DNA from: Pseudoselenomonas ruminantium
GTDB taxonomy: Bacteria; Bacillota; Negativicutes; Selenomonadales; Selenomonadaceae
Reading direction: 5' to 3'
Assembly (NCBI GenBank): GCA_015058655.1
Contig: SVBX01000012.1
Span: 29,086 to 93,085 of the forward strand
Length of the DNA stretch: 64,000 nt
The notes below the pieces were generated by a model. The model worked only from the letters and a program-made list of their open reading frames with translations. It ran no database searches and had not been told where the DNA came from. Each line of letters begins with the position of its first letter. Positions within the stretch are counted from its first letter, which is position 1. Of the stretch, positions 7,835-18,548 are shown in pieces. A program made the translations under genes and the position numbers.

Positions 7835-9418
7835 ATGAACAGCAGAAGCATCAGATCAAAATTATTCCTGCTGCTGGCCCTTATGGGCGCTATCCCCTTC
7901 ATCATCACCATAGTATTCATAGGCTTGCGAAGCGCCGACCACATGGAAAAGCACGCCAGGACCGATGCCTGGAGCAAGAACCTGGCCATCAACGATCACC
8001 TGAACCAGATTACGGGAAAAAATATCCTCGTGCTGCGCACCCTGGCGGGGGCGCCGATAGTAAAGAGCTATCTGGAAAATCCCACTCCCCAAAATGAAGC
8101 CTTGGTGCGGCCTCTGCTGAACAACACCAACGAAAATTTCCAGGATAATAACGCCATTATCCTGACAGACAGCACCGGCGTGCAGCTTATACGCACAGAT
8201 AACATTCCCAAGGTGAACATCTCCCACAGAAAGCACTTCCAGGAGGCCATGGCCGGCCATGATTATGTCTCCGACATGATGGTCAGCATCGCCAATGGCG
8301 AAATGGTGCTGGTAGCTGTTTCCCCTGTTTTCAACGACCAGCATCAGGTCATTGGCCTGGTGCAAAGGAATTTCTACCTGAACAAGATGCAGAAATTCGT
8401 CAAGACCCAGGGCAACGATGCGCTTTCCATTATCATCACAGACCGCCAAAACAAGATCGTGGCCCAAACCGATGATAACGGCAACTATGCCACAGGCACG
8501 GATCTGTCAGCAGAATGCCGCCTGATTTCCGAAGCCCTTGACTGGGGTGAGGGAGTAATACGCATGAATCTCAACGGAGAAGATTGCGTTATCACCCTCT
8601 CCCGTGACAGATTGACCGAGTGGAACATCATTACCATCACTCCCTACAGCTTCATCTGGGGTTCAGTACACGACGCAGTTTCCGGAGGCGCTTTGCTGGG
8701 GCTGCTCATCATGCTGTTCGTAAACCTCGTCGCCTATCTGCTGGCCAACCGTCTCACCCGTCCCTTGTACCGAATCAGTCAGGCAATGGACGACCTGGCC
8801 AGCGGCAAGACTGATATAGAAAAGCTGAACCACTACTCTGATGACGAACTGGGCGAGATTTCCAAAGCCATCAACGAGGTACACAGCATCCATGAGGGAC
8901 TGCGAAAAGACTCTCAGCTGGATAAGCTCACCGGGCTGTACAATCAGTATTCCGTGGAAGAAATCTGCCGTCATAAGCTTCGTGAGTACGAAGATGCTGT
9001 CGCCCCCGGCCTGCTGGCTATCTATCTGATAGACCTTGACCACTTCCAGAAAGCCAACCGGGATGAAGGACGGCAGCACGGCGACAAGATCCTCAAAGAG
9101 TTTGCCGCGGGGCTGAGAAAAGCCTTCCCGAACGGCGAGTGCATAGGCCGTCTGGAGGCAGACGAGTTTGTCGTGGTGCTGGATAATCAGCAAGATACGG
9201 ATGCCATCAGGAAAAAGGCGCAGCTCATCAAAGAAACCGCCCATAGTGTGGCCCTGAACGGGCAGCAGGTAGGCCTCACCGTCAGCATCGGCGTAGCCAT
9301 CGCCCCCCACAACGGCAAAACCTACAACCACCTCTTCCACGCCGCTGACCTGGCCCTTTACGATGCCAAAGAGAAAGGCAGGGACAGGTATAGCCTGGCC
9401 GATGATTTGGAAGGGTAA
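7835..9418 (+). CDS. Membrane receptor: Cache-HAMP-degenerate GGDEF (EADEF), tandem paralogue
   Basis: A 527-aa protein with the same architecture as its upstream neighbour and near-identical N-terminal wording (KLFLLLALMGAIPF): TM1, Cache-like periplasmic domain, TM2 (about 280-302), HAMP, GGDEF. The signature is further eroded to LEADEF (about 439-444), and the first motif reads DLDHFQKANRDEGR. Losing both glycines makes cyclase activity unlikely. The GRLE and DLALYDAKEKGRDRY blocks remain, so the fold is kept. The start has AGAGGTG 8 nt upstream. The tandem arrangement indicates local duplication followed by divergence in the Cache domain, consistent with sensing different ligands (inference). 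Confidence 0.85.
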   Translation: MNSRSIRSKLFLLLALMGAIPFIITIVFIGLRSADHMEKHARTDAWSKNLAINDHLNQITGKNILVLRTLAGAPIVKSYLENPTPQNEALVRPLLNNTNENFQDNNAIILTDSTGVQLIRTDNIPKVNISHRKHFQEAMAGHDYVSDMMVSIANGEMVLVAVSPVFNDQHQVIGLVQRNFYLNKMQKFVKTQGNDALSIIITDRQNKIVAQTDDNGNYATGTDLSAECRLISEALDWGEGVIRMNLNGEDCVITLSRDRLTEWNIITITPYSFIWGSVHDAVSGGALLGLLIMLFVNLVAYLLANRLTRPLYRISQAMDDLASGKTDIEKLNHYSDDELGEISKAINEVHSIHEGLRKDSQLDKLTGLYNQYSVEEICRHKLREYEDAVAPGLLAIYLIDLDHFQKANRDEGRQHGDKILKEFAAGLRKAFPNGECIGRLEADEFVVVLDNQQDTDAIRKKAQLIKETAHSVALNGQQVGLTVSIGVAIAPHNGKTYNHLFHAADLALYDAKEKGRDRYSLADDLEG

Positions 9419-9421
9419 AAG

Positions 9422-9446
9422 AAAAGCCTCCCCTGGCGGGAAGGCT
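9422..9446 (-). terminator. Rho-independent terminator of the prepilin peptidase gene
   Basis: On the minus strand AGCCTTCCC and GGGGAGGCT pair (9 bp, one G-U) around a GCCA loop, followed by TTTCTTTT. It lies between the converging receptor and prepilin peptidase genes. Confidence 0.7.
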
Positions 9447-9447
9447 G

Positions 9448-10062
9448 TCATACCAGCAACAGTATCAATGCTATAACAGAAAAATAAGGGCTGTAGGCAA
9501 AATGCTCATCACGCTTCCAGCGTCCCGATAGCAGCATGACACCCGCTACCAGCCCACCAAGGATAAAGCCTCCTGCAATGACTTGCAGGAGCTTTTCCAT
9601 GCCCAACCAAAGGCCCAGGACGAACATCAGCTTGATATCTCCCCCGCCGATGGCCCCTCTGGTGAGAAGTGCCAACAGGAGGAAGGCAATGCCCCCTGCC
9701 ACGGCTGCCAGAAGATGATTGCCTAGCTGTCCTGACAGGCTCATGAAGATAAGGGCCAGCAGGGCAAAGGGCAGCTGCATCCTGTCAAAGATTAGATGCT
9801 GCTCAAGGTCCGTGACCATGGTCATCAACAGGAAATACCCAAGAAGCAGGCACTTCAACACCTCCTGAATTGCCCGGTCTGTACCTGACAAGAAAAAAGC
9901 CAGCAGGGAACCCCCCACCATCAGCAGAGGGAGGCGGAAGGCAGCAGCACCAATTTTATTGGGAAAGGTCAGTATTTCCCTTTCTCTCCGATATAGTGAA
10001 TCTATCCACGCCGAAGCCCCGAGGGCTAAAACAACAGACAGTGCAAAAATGGTTGGAAGCAT
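9448..10062 (-). CDS. A24-family prepilin peptidase (TadV/CpaA-like)
   Basis: A 204-aa polytopic membrane aspartyl protease that processes type IV/Flp prepilins. The two catalytic aspartates are in TDLEQHLIFD (about residue 83) and in the GxGD motif AIGGGDIKLM (about 139). About six hydrophobic segments are visible, and the cytoplasmic N-methylase Cys-rich domain of PilD is absent, as in TadV/CpaA-type enzymes. I chose the ATG at 10062 (AGAAAGGG upstream) because the longest frame, from 10161, would overlap the divergent DUF192 gene. It probably cleaves the Flp pilin encoded at 46-276, although it is a separate transcription unit. Confidence 0.85.
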   Translation of the reverse strand: MLPTIFALSVVLALGASAWIDSLYRREREILTFPNKIGAAAFRLPLLMVGGSLLAFFLSGTDRAIQEVLKCLLLGYFLLMTMVTDLEQHLIFDRMQLPFALLALIFMSLSGQLGNHLLAAVAGGIAFLLLALLTRGAIGGGDIKLMFVLGLWLGMEKLLQVIAGGFILGGLVAGVMLLSGRWKRDEHFAYSPYFSVIALILLLV

Positions 10063-10102
10063 CTGCTCATTTCCCTTTCTATTGCAATTTAGGAGAACCC
10101 CC

Positions 10103-10447
10103 ATGAGAACCGTAACACTTGCAGCTTTAAGCAAATCCATACAAGCAAAGGTAGCAGACAATTTCCTGGACAGGTTTTTGGGGCTGATGGGAAGAAAGGC
10201 ACCGCCCCAAAATCACGGGCTGCTTCTCTCTCCCTGCAACAGTATCCACATGATGTTCATGCGCTTTGCCATTGACGCCATCTTTTTGGACAGGGACAAC
10301 CGCATTGTGAAGATTGTCCCCCATCTGCGCCCCTGGCTGGGGCTTGCCTTTGCCCCTGGGGCATATGCCTGCATAGAACTTCCAGCCGGCACGGTCGAAA
10401 TGCTAGGCTGGCGGGTAGGCATGAAGCTTTCCTCCTCAGAAGTATAG
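10103..10447 (+). CDS. DUF192 family protein
   Basis: A 114-aa protein of the DUF192 (COG1430) family. Family features are LDRFLGLMGRK near the N-terminus, GLLLSPCNSIHMMFMRFAID in the middle and FAPGAYACIELPAGTVE near the C-terminus. It has no signal peptide, unlike many family members, so it is probably cytoplasmic. The ATG at 10103 has AGGAG 7 nt upstream. It is divergent from the prepilin peptidase gene with 40 bp between starts. In several genomes DUF192 genes neighbour tad genes, which fits this location, but no biochemical role is established. Confidence 0.85.
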   Translation: MRTVTLAALSKSIQAKVADNFLDRFLGLMGRKAPPQNHGLLLSPCNSIHMMFMRFAIDAIFLDRDNRIVKIVPHLRPWLGLAFAPGAYACIELPAGTVEMLGWRVGMKLSSSEV

Positions 10448-10461
10448 CACAAAGAGGCAAA

Positions 10462-10495
10462 AAAATCCCCTGCCGCATCGTGGGCAGGGGATTTT
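10462..10495. terminator. Bidirectional terminator between DUF192 gene and aspS
   Basis: AAAATCCCCTGCC (10462-10474) pairs perfectly with GGCAGGGGATTTT (10483-10495) over an 8-nt loop. The A and T runs at either side make it usable in both directions, between converging genes. Confidence 0.85.
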
Positions 10496-10519
10496 CTATG
10501 CCAGAACAAGATTGGATAT

Positions 10520-12331
<1,812 letters not shown>

Positions 12332-12388
12332 TTAAACTTTCACCTCAGATTGAAATTTTTAAAACGCTGCAATTCAAATCTTGCCTAA

Positions 12389-12543
12389 GGAACTGTTCAG
12401 AAATAAATTAAGCATTCTGCTTGTCTTAGTTCGTCTATACTGCGTTGTCGTCAGTCGACATAGCACCGCTATGCCTCCTTCCTCCGCCTTGTATAGCCAA
12501 ACTAATCCTTCGCATTATGCTCAATTTATTTCTTGCCAGTTCC
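12389..12543 (-). repeat. Dispersed palindromic intergenic repeat, copy B (MITE-like, 155 bp)
   Basis: This is the reverse complement of copy A (5999-6153) with a single substitution. TAA occurs on both sides, as at copy A. It lies 27 bp after hisS and 57 bp before aspS, so an RNA running through hisS-aspS would carry it as a long stem-loop. The minus strand gives the same orientation as copy A on plus. Confidence 0.85.
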
Positions 12544-12569
12544 TAAGGCAATGTATTTTTCTTGGCGTT

Positions 12570-13829
12570 TCAACGATTGCTCATTATCTGATCTATGACT
12601 TCATCAAGGGATACCTTCTGCTGCTGGCTCTTTTCCATGTCCTTGAGCATCACGGCATTTTCCTTGATTTCATCCTCACCTAATATCAGGGCGAAACGCG
12701 CCCCTGCCTTGCCGGCCTGTTTCATCTGCGCCTTCATGCTGCGGCCTGCATAATCCATAAGGGCTGTAAGGCCCGCGCTGCGCAGCTGCTGCAACAGACG
12801 AAAGGCGGGCTTTTGGGCAGCTTCGCCCAGGGCCACCACAAAGGCATCTGCCTGCTTCTTGGTATCCGGCAGAAGCCCTTGTTTTTCCAGAGCCAGCAGC
12901 ACACGCTCCAGTCCCGTAGCAAAGCCTACAGCCGGAGTGGGATTCCCCCCCATCTCCTCAATCAGGCCATCGTAACGGCCGCCGCCTGCCACGGCGCTCT
13001 GCGCTCCCAGGGGAGCATACTTGATTTCAAAAGCAGTCTTGGTGTAGTAGTCAAGGCCGCGCACCAGACGCGGGTCAAGCTCGAACTCCACCCCGGCTTC
13101 CGTCAGCAGGGACTGCACCTGCTCAAAGTGCTCACGGCACTCATCGCAGAGGCAATCAGTGATTTTCGGAGCGCCTGTCATGAACTCCTTGTCCGCATCA
13201 GCCTTGCAGTCCAGTATGCGCAAGGGGCTGCGCTCGAAGCGATCCTTGCAATCGCCGCAAAGCTCATCCAGATGGGGGCGGAAATATTCCTGCAGGGCCT
13301 GGCGATAAGCAGGACGGCAGGACGGGCAGCCCACGGAATTCAGGCTGAGCTTCAAATCCTTCAGGCCCAGGGACTTCAAAAACTCCATGGCCAGGAGGAT
13401 AATTTCTGCATCTACAGCAGGATTAGCCTCACCCAAGGCCTCCACCCCAAACTGGTGGAACTCCCGCATGCGGCCTGCCTGGGGGCGGTCATAGCGGAAC
13501 ATGGAGCCGATGTAGAAGAGCTTGGTCAGGGAGCTGTCCCCATAAAGCTTGTTCTGCAAGTAAGCCCTCACAGCAGAAGCCGTGTTCTCCGGGCGCAGGG
13601 TAATGCTCCTGCCCCCCCTGTCCGTGAAGGTATACATTTCCTTGTCCACCACATCCGTGCCCTCACCGATGCCACGGTGGAAAAGCTCCGTATGCTCGAA
13701 CATGGGGGTGCGGATTTCCTCATAGCCAAAGCGGGCGCAGATATCGCGAATCTTCTGCTCCACATAATTCCAGCCGGCTACATTCTCCGGCAATATATCC
13801 TTAGTGCCTCTGGGCGCATTAGTAAGCAA
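12570..13829 (-). CDS. hisS: Histidyl-tRNA synthetase
   Basis: A 419-aa class II synthetase that charges tRNA-His. It has RGTKDILPENV at the N-terminus, motif 2 (FYIGSMFRYDRPQAGRMREF), the His-binding loops RGLDYYTKTAFEIKY and AVAGGGRYDGL, motif 3 (VGFATGLERVLLAL) and a C-terminal anticodon-binding domain (about 325-419). The start is a TTG overlapping the end of hemZ by 11 bp, indicating coupled translation. The operon order fur-hemZ-hisS-(repeat)-aspS is contiguous on the minus strand. Confidence 0.96.
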   Translation of the reverse strand: MLTNAPRGTKDILPENVAGWNYVEQKIRDICARFGYEEIRTPMFEHTELFHRGIGEGTDVVDKEMYTFTDRGGRSITLRPENTASAVRAYLQNKLYGDSSLTKLFYIGSMFRYDRPQAGRMREFHQFGVEALGEANPAVDAEIILLAMEFLKSLGLKDLKLSLNSVGCPSCRPAYRQALQEYFRPHLDELCGDCKDRFERSPLRILDCKADADKEFMTGAPKITDCLCDECREHFEQVQSLLTEAGVEFELDPRLVRGLDYYTKTAFEIKYAPLGAQSAVAGGGRYDGLIEEMGGNPTPAVGFATGLERVLLALEKQGLLPDTKKQADAFVVALGEAAQKPAFRLLQQLRSAGLTALMDYAGRSMKAQMKQAGKAGARFALILGEDEIKENAVMLKDMEKSQQQKVSLDEVIDQIMSNR

Positions 13830-15378
13830 TGCTCATCTTCCCCTTATCTAAATGTTGCTCCTTGGGACCGGCCCCGTAGACCGAATCCAACAATTGCTGT
13901 CTTTTCTCGATATAGATGTCAATATCCCGCAGATAAGTAGCCAAATCCTTGGCATTGAACACCGAGCGAAGCCTCCCTGCCTTATGGTCCACGACCTTGG
14001 TAGTAGCAGCGCCGCCAATGCCAATAATAGTCTGGTGTTCCTCCATGATCTGGATATTGTACATTCCCTCGGCTCCCGGTCGGGCGCAGCCGATATTCTC
14101 CAAATCCCCGGACATATAGCCCTGGCGGTACAGGTAATAGGGCTGATAGCCGCCCCTCTCCATAAAGCCCAGGGCCACTTCTGACATCTTGCGGGTTTCC
14201 TCATCAGAGGGCAGCTCCACATGGCGTTCCTCCATCAGGAGCTTCAGCCGGGAACCGCGTTTGATGGCCAGGGCATGTAGGGTAATGTCATCAGGCTCCA
14301 GAGCTGTGACCTTTTCCAAAGTATCACGCACATCTTCAGCCTTTTCCCCCGGCAGTCCCAGAATGAGATCCATATTGATATGGGGGATGGCTCCCCGCAG
14401 GGCATGGAACATCTCTTCCACTGCTGCGGGAGTGTGCTGACGGCCAATGAGCCTCAGCGTCCTCTGTTGCATGGTCTGTGGATTCACGCTGACACGAGAA
14501 ACCTTGAACCGCTTCATGGCTTCAATCTTGCCAGGAGTAATGCTGTCTGGCCTGCCGGCCTCCACAGTAAACTCCACCAGATTTTCCCCATAGAAGGCAT
14601 TATATACCATTTCCAGCATTTCCGCAAAGAACTCGTCAGGCAGGCTGGTAGGAGTGCCGCCTCCCACATAGATGTTCTGGACCTTGAAGCCATGCTGCTC
14701 CACCGCCCGCTTGCCTGCTGCCAGATCCCTGCGGAAGACATCCATGAACTGCCTGAGTTGCTTCTCCCCCGGCAGGATATTGGCGGGAAAGGAACAGTAT
14801 AGGCAACGGGTCAGGCAGAAGGGAATGCCCACATAGATGCTGACAGTCCTCTCATCAGAAGTCTGCAGGAAGGGCAGCTGGCGGAAAGCCATTGGCACGA
14901 TAATATTGGCTTTTTCCGCGCTGCAGGCGTAATCTTCCTGTATGCGTGCCAGTATCTCCTGCTGGCTGCCGCCCCCTCTTATCCAGCGGTGGATAATCTT
15001 GGTGGGGCGCACTCCGTGGAGTATGCCCCAAGGAGCCGCCTCTGCCCCTAAATGCTTTCTGAAAATGTGGTAAAGGTTCAGCTTGATAAGCCTGTGACGG
15101 GCGGCTGCTTCCCGCTCATCTCCCTTCCCCTCGCCGCGGAAGCTGTACTCCTGCAGATTTCCCTGCAGGTCAAAGAGCATCAGTCGGCTTTCCACCGTTA
15201 CCCCTTTGCCTGTGCCATCCACCGAAGGGGTCAGCTGGCGGTTCACCACGGAAAGCTGCAGATAATCAGCCTCCCCACAGGAACCCGTTATCTCTAATTT
15301 GAAAAGGTTCAGGATTTCCCTGACAATCTTGGAAACCACTTCCTGCCTGCTGTTCAGGGTAAAGGTCTTAATCCTCAC
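13819..15378 (-). CDS. hemZ: Coproporphyrinogen dehydrogenase HemZ (radical SAM)
   Basis: A 519-aa radical SAM protein of the HemZ branch of the HemN/HemW family. The cluster motif CLTRCLYCSF (CxxxCxxC, about residue 193) is followed by YVGGGTPTSLP and VEAGRPDSI, typical of the family. The first 160 residues form the HemZ-specific N-terminal extension. Family members act on coproporphyrinogen III or in heme handling; exact activity is not proven by sequence. The GTG start overlaps fur by 11 bp, and the end overlaps hisS by 11 bp. Its place directly after fur suggests iron-linked control. Confidence 0.88.
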   Translation of the reverse strand: MRIKTFTLNSRQEVVSKIVREILNLFKLEITGSCGEADYLQLSVVNRQLTPSVDGTGKGVTVESRLMLFDLQGNLQEYSFRGEGKGDEREAAARHRLIKLNLYHIFRKHLGAEAAPWGILHGVRPTKIIHRWIRGGGSQQEILARIQEDYACSAEKANIIVPMAFRQLPFLQTSDERTVSIYVGIPFCLTRCLYCSFPANILPGEKQLRQFMDVFRRDLAAGKRAVEQHGFKVQNIYVGGGTPTSLPDEFFAEMLEMVYNAFYGENLVEFTVEAGRPDSITPGKIEAMKRFKVSRVSVNPQTMQQRTLRLIGRQHTPAAVEEMFHALRGAIPHINMDLILGLPGEKAEDVRDTLEKVTALEPDDITLHALAIKRGSRLKLLMEERHVELPSDEETRKMSEVALGFMERGGYQPYYLYRQGYMSGDLENIGCARPGAEGMYNIQIMEEHQTIIGIGGAATTKVVDHKAGRLRSVFNAKDLATYLRDIDIYIEKRQQLLDSVYGAGPKEQHLDKGKMSIAY

Positions 15379-15826
15379 TTTCTGCCCGACACTCCTTGCA
15401 GATACCGAAGAATTTCACCTGATGATCCTGAATCTTGAAGCCGGATTTGCGACAAATATCCTGTTCCAACTCATCCAGCAGGTCTTCCTCAAACTCAATG
15501 ACCTTGTTGCACTTGGTACAGATAAGGTGATGATGGTGGTGCGCCTTGGGATCAGTGGTGTTCACTTCATAACGGCTGCAGCCATCGCCAAATTCCATCT
15601 TCTGCAATATCCCCAGATTGGATAAAAGCTCCAGGCTGCGATACACAGTGGCCAAGCCAATCTCTGCCTTGCTGTCCCTGAGGAGCCCATGCACATCCTC
15701 GGCACTCAAATGCTCCCCAGGATGATCCAGGAAAATCTGCAGGACAATCTGCCGTTGTGGAGTCATCTTATGCTGACGCTCCTGCAATTTTTTCTTCAAA
15801 TAATCCATGTCAATTGTCTTGGGCAT
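15368..15826 (-). CDS. Fur-family metal-responsive repressor
   Basis: A 152-aa Fur/PerR/Zur-type regulator. The winged-helix DNA-binding domain (about 1-85; TPQRQIVLQIFLDHPGEHLS) is followed by the metal site HHHHHLICTKCNK (about 98-110) and a second Cys pair, CKEC, near the C-terminus, so the structural zinc site is complete. Sequence alone does not separate Fur from PerR or Zur; linkage to hemZ favours iron or peroxide sensing. GAGGTA precedes the ATG. A -10 like TATAAT lies at 15910-15915 on the minus strand, with a weak -35. Confidence 0.88.
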   Translation of the reverse strand: MPKTIDMDYLKKKLQERQHKMTPQRQIVLQIFLDHPGEHLSAEDVHGLLRDSKAEIGLATVYRSLELLSNLGILQKMEFGDGCSRYEVNTTDPKAHHHHHLICTKCNKVIEFEEDLLDELEQDICRKSGFKIQDHQVKFFGICKECRAESED

Positions 15827-15966
15827 GACCTATACCTCTTTCCCTATAGCTTGTTTATGTTACTAAGGGCTTTCATAAAGCTTCTCGTACATCGCAATCA
15901 AATAAGGACATTATATCCTAAACTCACCTAAAAAGCTAGTGCACCGGCCCAGGTTTCAACAGGTTT

Positions 15967-18438
15967 TCATCTGGCTCCCTGCACAGCTGCCAGAGCATCC
16001 TCGCTGTTCATCAAGATTTCCCTGGGCTTGCTGCCTGCATTGGGACCTACTATACCAAGTTCTTCCATAGCATCTATAAGCCTGGCTGCCCTGGTATAGC
16101 CCACCCGGAAGCGGCGCTGAACGGAGCTGGTGGAGGCCTGTCCCGTGCTGAGCACCAGGTTCACAGCCTCCTCCAGCAACTCATCCTGCTGAGGTTCTTT
16201 GCTCTTCTTGCCGCCCTCTGCTTCCTCAGCTTCGGCAGCGGCTCTCTCCGTGAAGTTCACCAAATCCTCATTGGTTTCCGCTTCCTGGCCCTGGCTGCGG
16301 ATAAAGTCTAGTAGATGCTCCACTTCCTCATCGCTGATGAAAGCCCCCTGCACTCGCCGGGGCTTGGAGGAACCCACGGGGTAAAAGAGCATATCGCCCT
16401 TACCCAGCAGCTTCTCCGCCCCGCTCCTGTCCAGGATAGTACGGGAATCAATCTGGGAGGACACCGCAAAGGAAATGCGGGAAGGGATATTGGCCTTGAT
16501 GATGCCGGTAATGACATCCACTGAGGGGCGCTGAGTAGCCAGCACCATGTGGATGCCTGCAGCGCGGGCCTTCTGGGCCAGACGGCAGATGGCATCCTCC
16601 ACATCGTGGGGAGCCACCATCATCAAATCTGCCAGCTCGTCGATGATGATGACGATAGCAGGCATCTTCTGGTCGGGGAAATGCTCATTGAAACCAGCCA
16701 TATTGCGGACGCCATGGTCAGCAAAGCTTGAGTAGCGCCGTTCCATTTCCTGCACGGACCAGTTCAGCACCGAGGCCGCCTTCTTGGCATCCGTCACCAC
16801 CGGCACCATCAGATGGGGAATGCCGTTGTAGCCGGAAAGCTCTACCATCTTGGGGTCAATGAGGATAAACTTCACCTCATCCGGCTTGGCCTTGAAGAGG
16901 ATGCTGGTAATGAGGGTATTGATGCAAACGGACTTGCCGGAGCCGGTAGCGCCTGCCACCAGCAGATGGGGCATCTTGCCCAAATCTGCAAAGATGGCCT
17001 GACCGCCGATGTCCATGCCCAACCCCACTGTGAGACGGGACTTGGCGCTGCTGAATTTCTCGCTTTCCAGCACCTCGCGAAGCTGCACGCCCTCAAGTTC
17101 CTTGTTGGGCACCTCGATGCCAATGGCAGCCTTGCCGGGAATTGGCTCAATGCGCACAGAGAAAGCCGCCAGGCTCAAGGCTATGTCGTCAGCCAGATTA
17201 GTAATCTTGCTGACCTTCACCCCAGGGGCTGGCTCCAGTTCATACCTGGTCACGGCAGGGCCGTGGCAGGCATTTAGTATTCTGGCCTTCACATGGAAGT
17301 TTTCCAAAGTCTGCTGCAGGGTGCGGGCATTTTCCTCGATTTCCATTTCCAGTGCCACATTCTTTTGCTTCACATGTTTGGAAAGGATTTGTGAAACCTG
17401 CGGTATCACATAGGGGCGCTGTGGCTTTTCCTCAGGGGTCTCTGCCGCTCCTGCCTTTGCCATGGCCTGCATGGCTGCCTGTGCTTCAGCTTCTGCTTCA
17501 GCCACAGCATTCCTGGCTGTCATAGCTCCCAGGGAAGCGGCTTCCGCTGATTCCTGCCCCAGAAGCTCGAATTCCTCCGTCCTGGTCGGCGGTTCTTGTT
17601 CCTGCCTGCCGTATTCTATGGTAAAAGCAGGCTGCTCCACCTCTTCTGCCTGTGGCTGAATCCGGCTGACCAAATCCTCTGCCGGAATGGGTTCAGCCTG
17701 CTCTATTTCTGCAGGCTCAGATTCCATCTGTTCTGAAAAATGCTCATCCCGCTCCTGATTGTAGAAAGAATTCCTCACGGTGGTTTTTACAGCCTCCACC
17801 ACCCGCTCTTCCACTCTGCCGCCTACCTCTGCTACTTTGCTGGAAGTGGCAGCAATAGCTGTGCCGGCAACATTCGCTCCCTTGACCGCTGTTTCCTTGG
17901 TCCTGATGACACCAGTGGCCAGCGACCAGGTAGTGGAGAGGAGCACCGAGCCGATAACTCCTGCCCCCAGCAGGATTATAGCTCCATCCACCCCGAAGAA
18001 CTTTCTCAGTATAAACAGCAATCCTCCCCCCAGGAGTCCTCCCCCTTGGGGCAAACTGCCGGGCATGATTTCCTCCCCCGGCGCTGCGACAAAATGATGC
18101 CAGATAGCCAGCAGGGATACATAAAGAAGTGCCAAGCCGAAAAAGCGCAGTGAGTAGCGCAGGCCGCAATGCTTGGTGATGTACTGATAGCCCATGAGAA
18201 GGATCAGCACACAAACCAGCACCGCCCCCACGCCGAAGAAATAGTGCAGGAACTTGGCAAAGTAAAGGCCAACAAAGCCCACATTGAGGTCAAAGAGGCC
18301 TCCCAGGGAAATCAGCCCCGCTGCCACGCAGGCCAGCCCCAAAAGCTCATAGCGGCGTCCGGGATTGGCAGGGGATGCATTGGCACTCTGGACAGCTTTT
18401 TTTTTCCTGCTGCGAGTGCCGTTAGTTTTTCTAGGCAA
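15967..18438 (-). CDS. ftsK: DNA translocase FtsK/SpoIIIE
   Basis: An 823-aa septal DNA pump that clears chromosome ends from the division plane. About four N-terminal membrane helices (28-175) are followed by a low-complexity Glu/Gln/Ala linker (200-340), the alpha and beta RecA-like motor domains (about 350-700; Walker [13 protein letters not shown] near 492, Walker [13 protein letters not shown]) and a C-terminal gamma winged helix (about 755-815; [20 protein letters not shown]) that reads orienting sequences. The start is TTG with GAGGTG 5 nt upstream. It is transcribed alone, downstream of the mtaD terminator. Confidence 0.96.
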   Translation of the reverse strand: MPRKTNGTRSRKKKAVQSANASPANPGRRYELLGLACVAAGLISLGGLFDLNVGFVGLYFAKFLHYFFGVGAVLVCVLILLMGYQYITKHCGLRYSLRFFGLALLYVSLLAIWHHFVAAPGEEIMPGSLPQGGGLLGGGLLFILRKFFGVDGAIILLGAGVIGSVLLSTTWSLATGVIRTKETAVKGANVAGTAIAATSSKVAEVGGRVEERVVEAVKTTVRNSFYNQERDEHFSEQMESEPAEIEQAEPIPAEDLVSRIQPQAEEVEQPAFTIEYGRQEQEPPTRTEEFELLGQESAEAASLGAMTARNAVAEAEAEAQAAMQAMAKAGAAETPEEKPQRPYVIPQVSQILSKHVKQKNVALEMEIEENARTLQQTLENFHVKARILNACHGPAVTRYELEPAPGVKVSKITNLADDIALSLAAFSVRIEPIPGKAAIGIEVPNKELEGVQLREVLESEKFSSAKSRLTVGLGMDIGGQAIFADLGKMPHLLVAGATGSGKSVCINTLITSILFKAKPDEVKFILIDPKMVELSGYNGIPHLMVPVVTDAKKAASVLNWSVQEMERRYSSFADHGVRNMAGFNEHFPDQKMPAIVIIIDELADLMMVAPHDVEDAICRLAQKARAAGIHMVLATQRPSVDVITGIIKANIPSRISFAVSSQIDSRTILDRSGAEKLLGKGDMLFYPVGSSKPRRVQGAFISDEEVEHLLDFIRSQGQEAETNEDLVNFTERAAAEAEEAEGGKKSKEPQQDELLEEAVNLVLSTGQASTSSVQRRFRVGYTRAARLIDAMEELGIVGPNAGSKPREILMNSEDALAAVQGAR

Positions 18439-18490
18439 TTCATCACCTCATTTCCACTTGTTAGTGAAATTGATTTTTTAGTATGATTCC

Positions 18491-18527
18491 AAAACAAATC
18501 CGCCCTTCAAAACTCCTAAGGGCGGAT
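18491..18527 (-). terminator. Terminator of the ahcY-mtaD operon
   Basis: On the minus strand ATCCGCCCTT (complement of 18518-18527) pairs with AAGGGCGGAT (complement of 18498-18507) and is followed by TTGTTTT. It separates mtaD from ftsK. Confidence 0.75.
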
Positions 18528-18548
18528 AAGTCAGGCAGTTTCAAGCGA

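Noticed and set aside
9448..10161. Longer start for the prepilin peptidase (237 aa)
   Set aside because: It would overlap the start of the DUF192 gene by about 59 bp and adds a non-hydrophobic leader; the ATG at 10062 has a ribosome-binding site.
12332..12569. T-box leader for hisS/aspS, and similarly for cysS and cysE
   Set aside because: I looked for the conserved T-box anti-terminator sequence upstream of these genes and did not find it; the aspS leader is occupied by repeat copy B.
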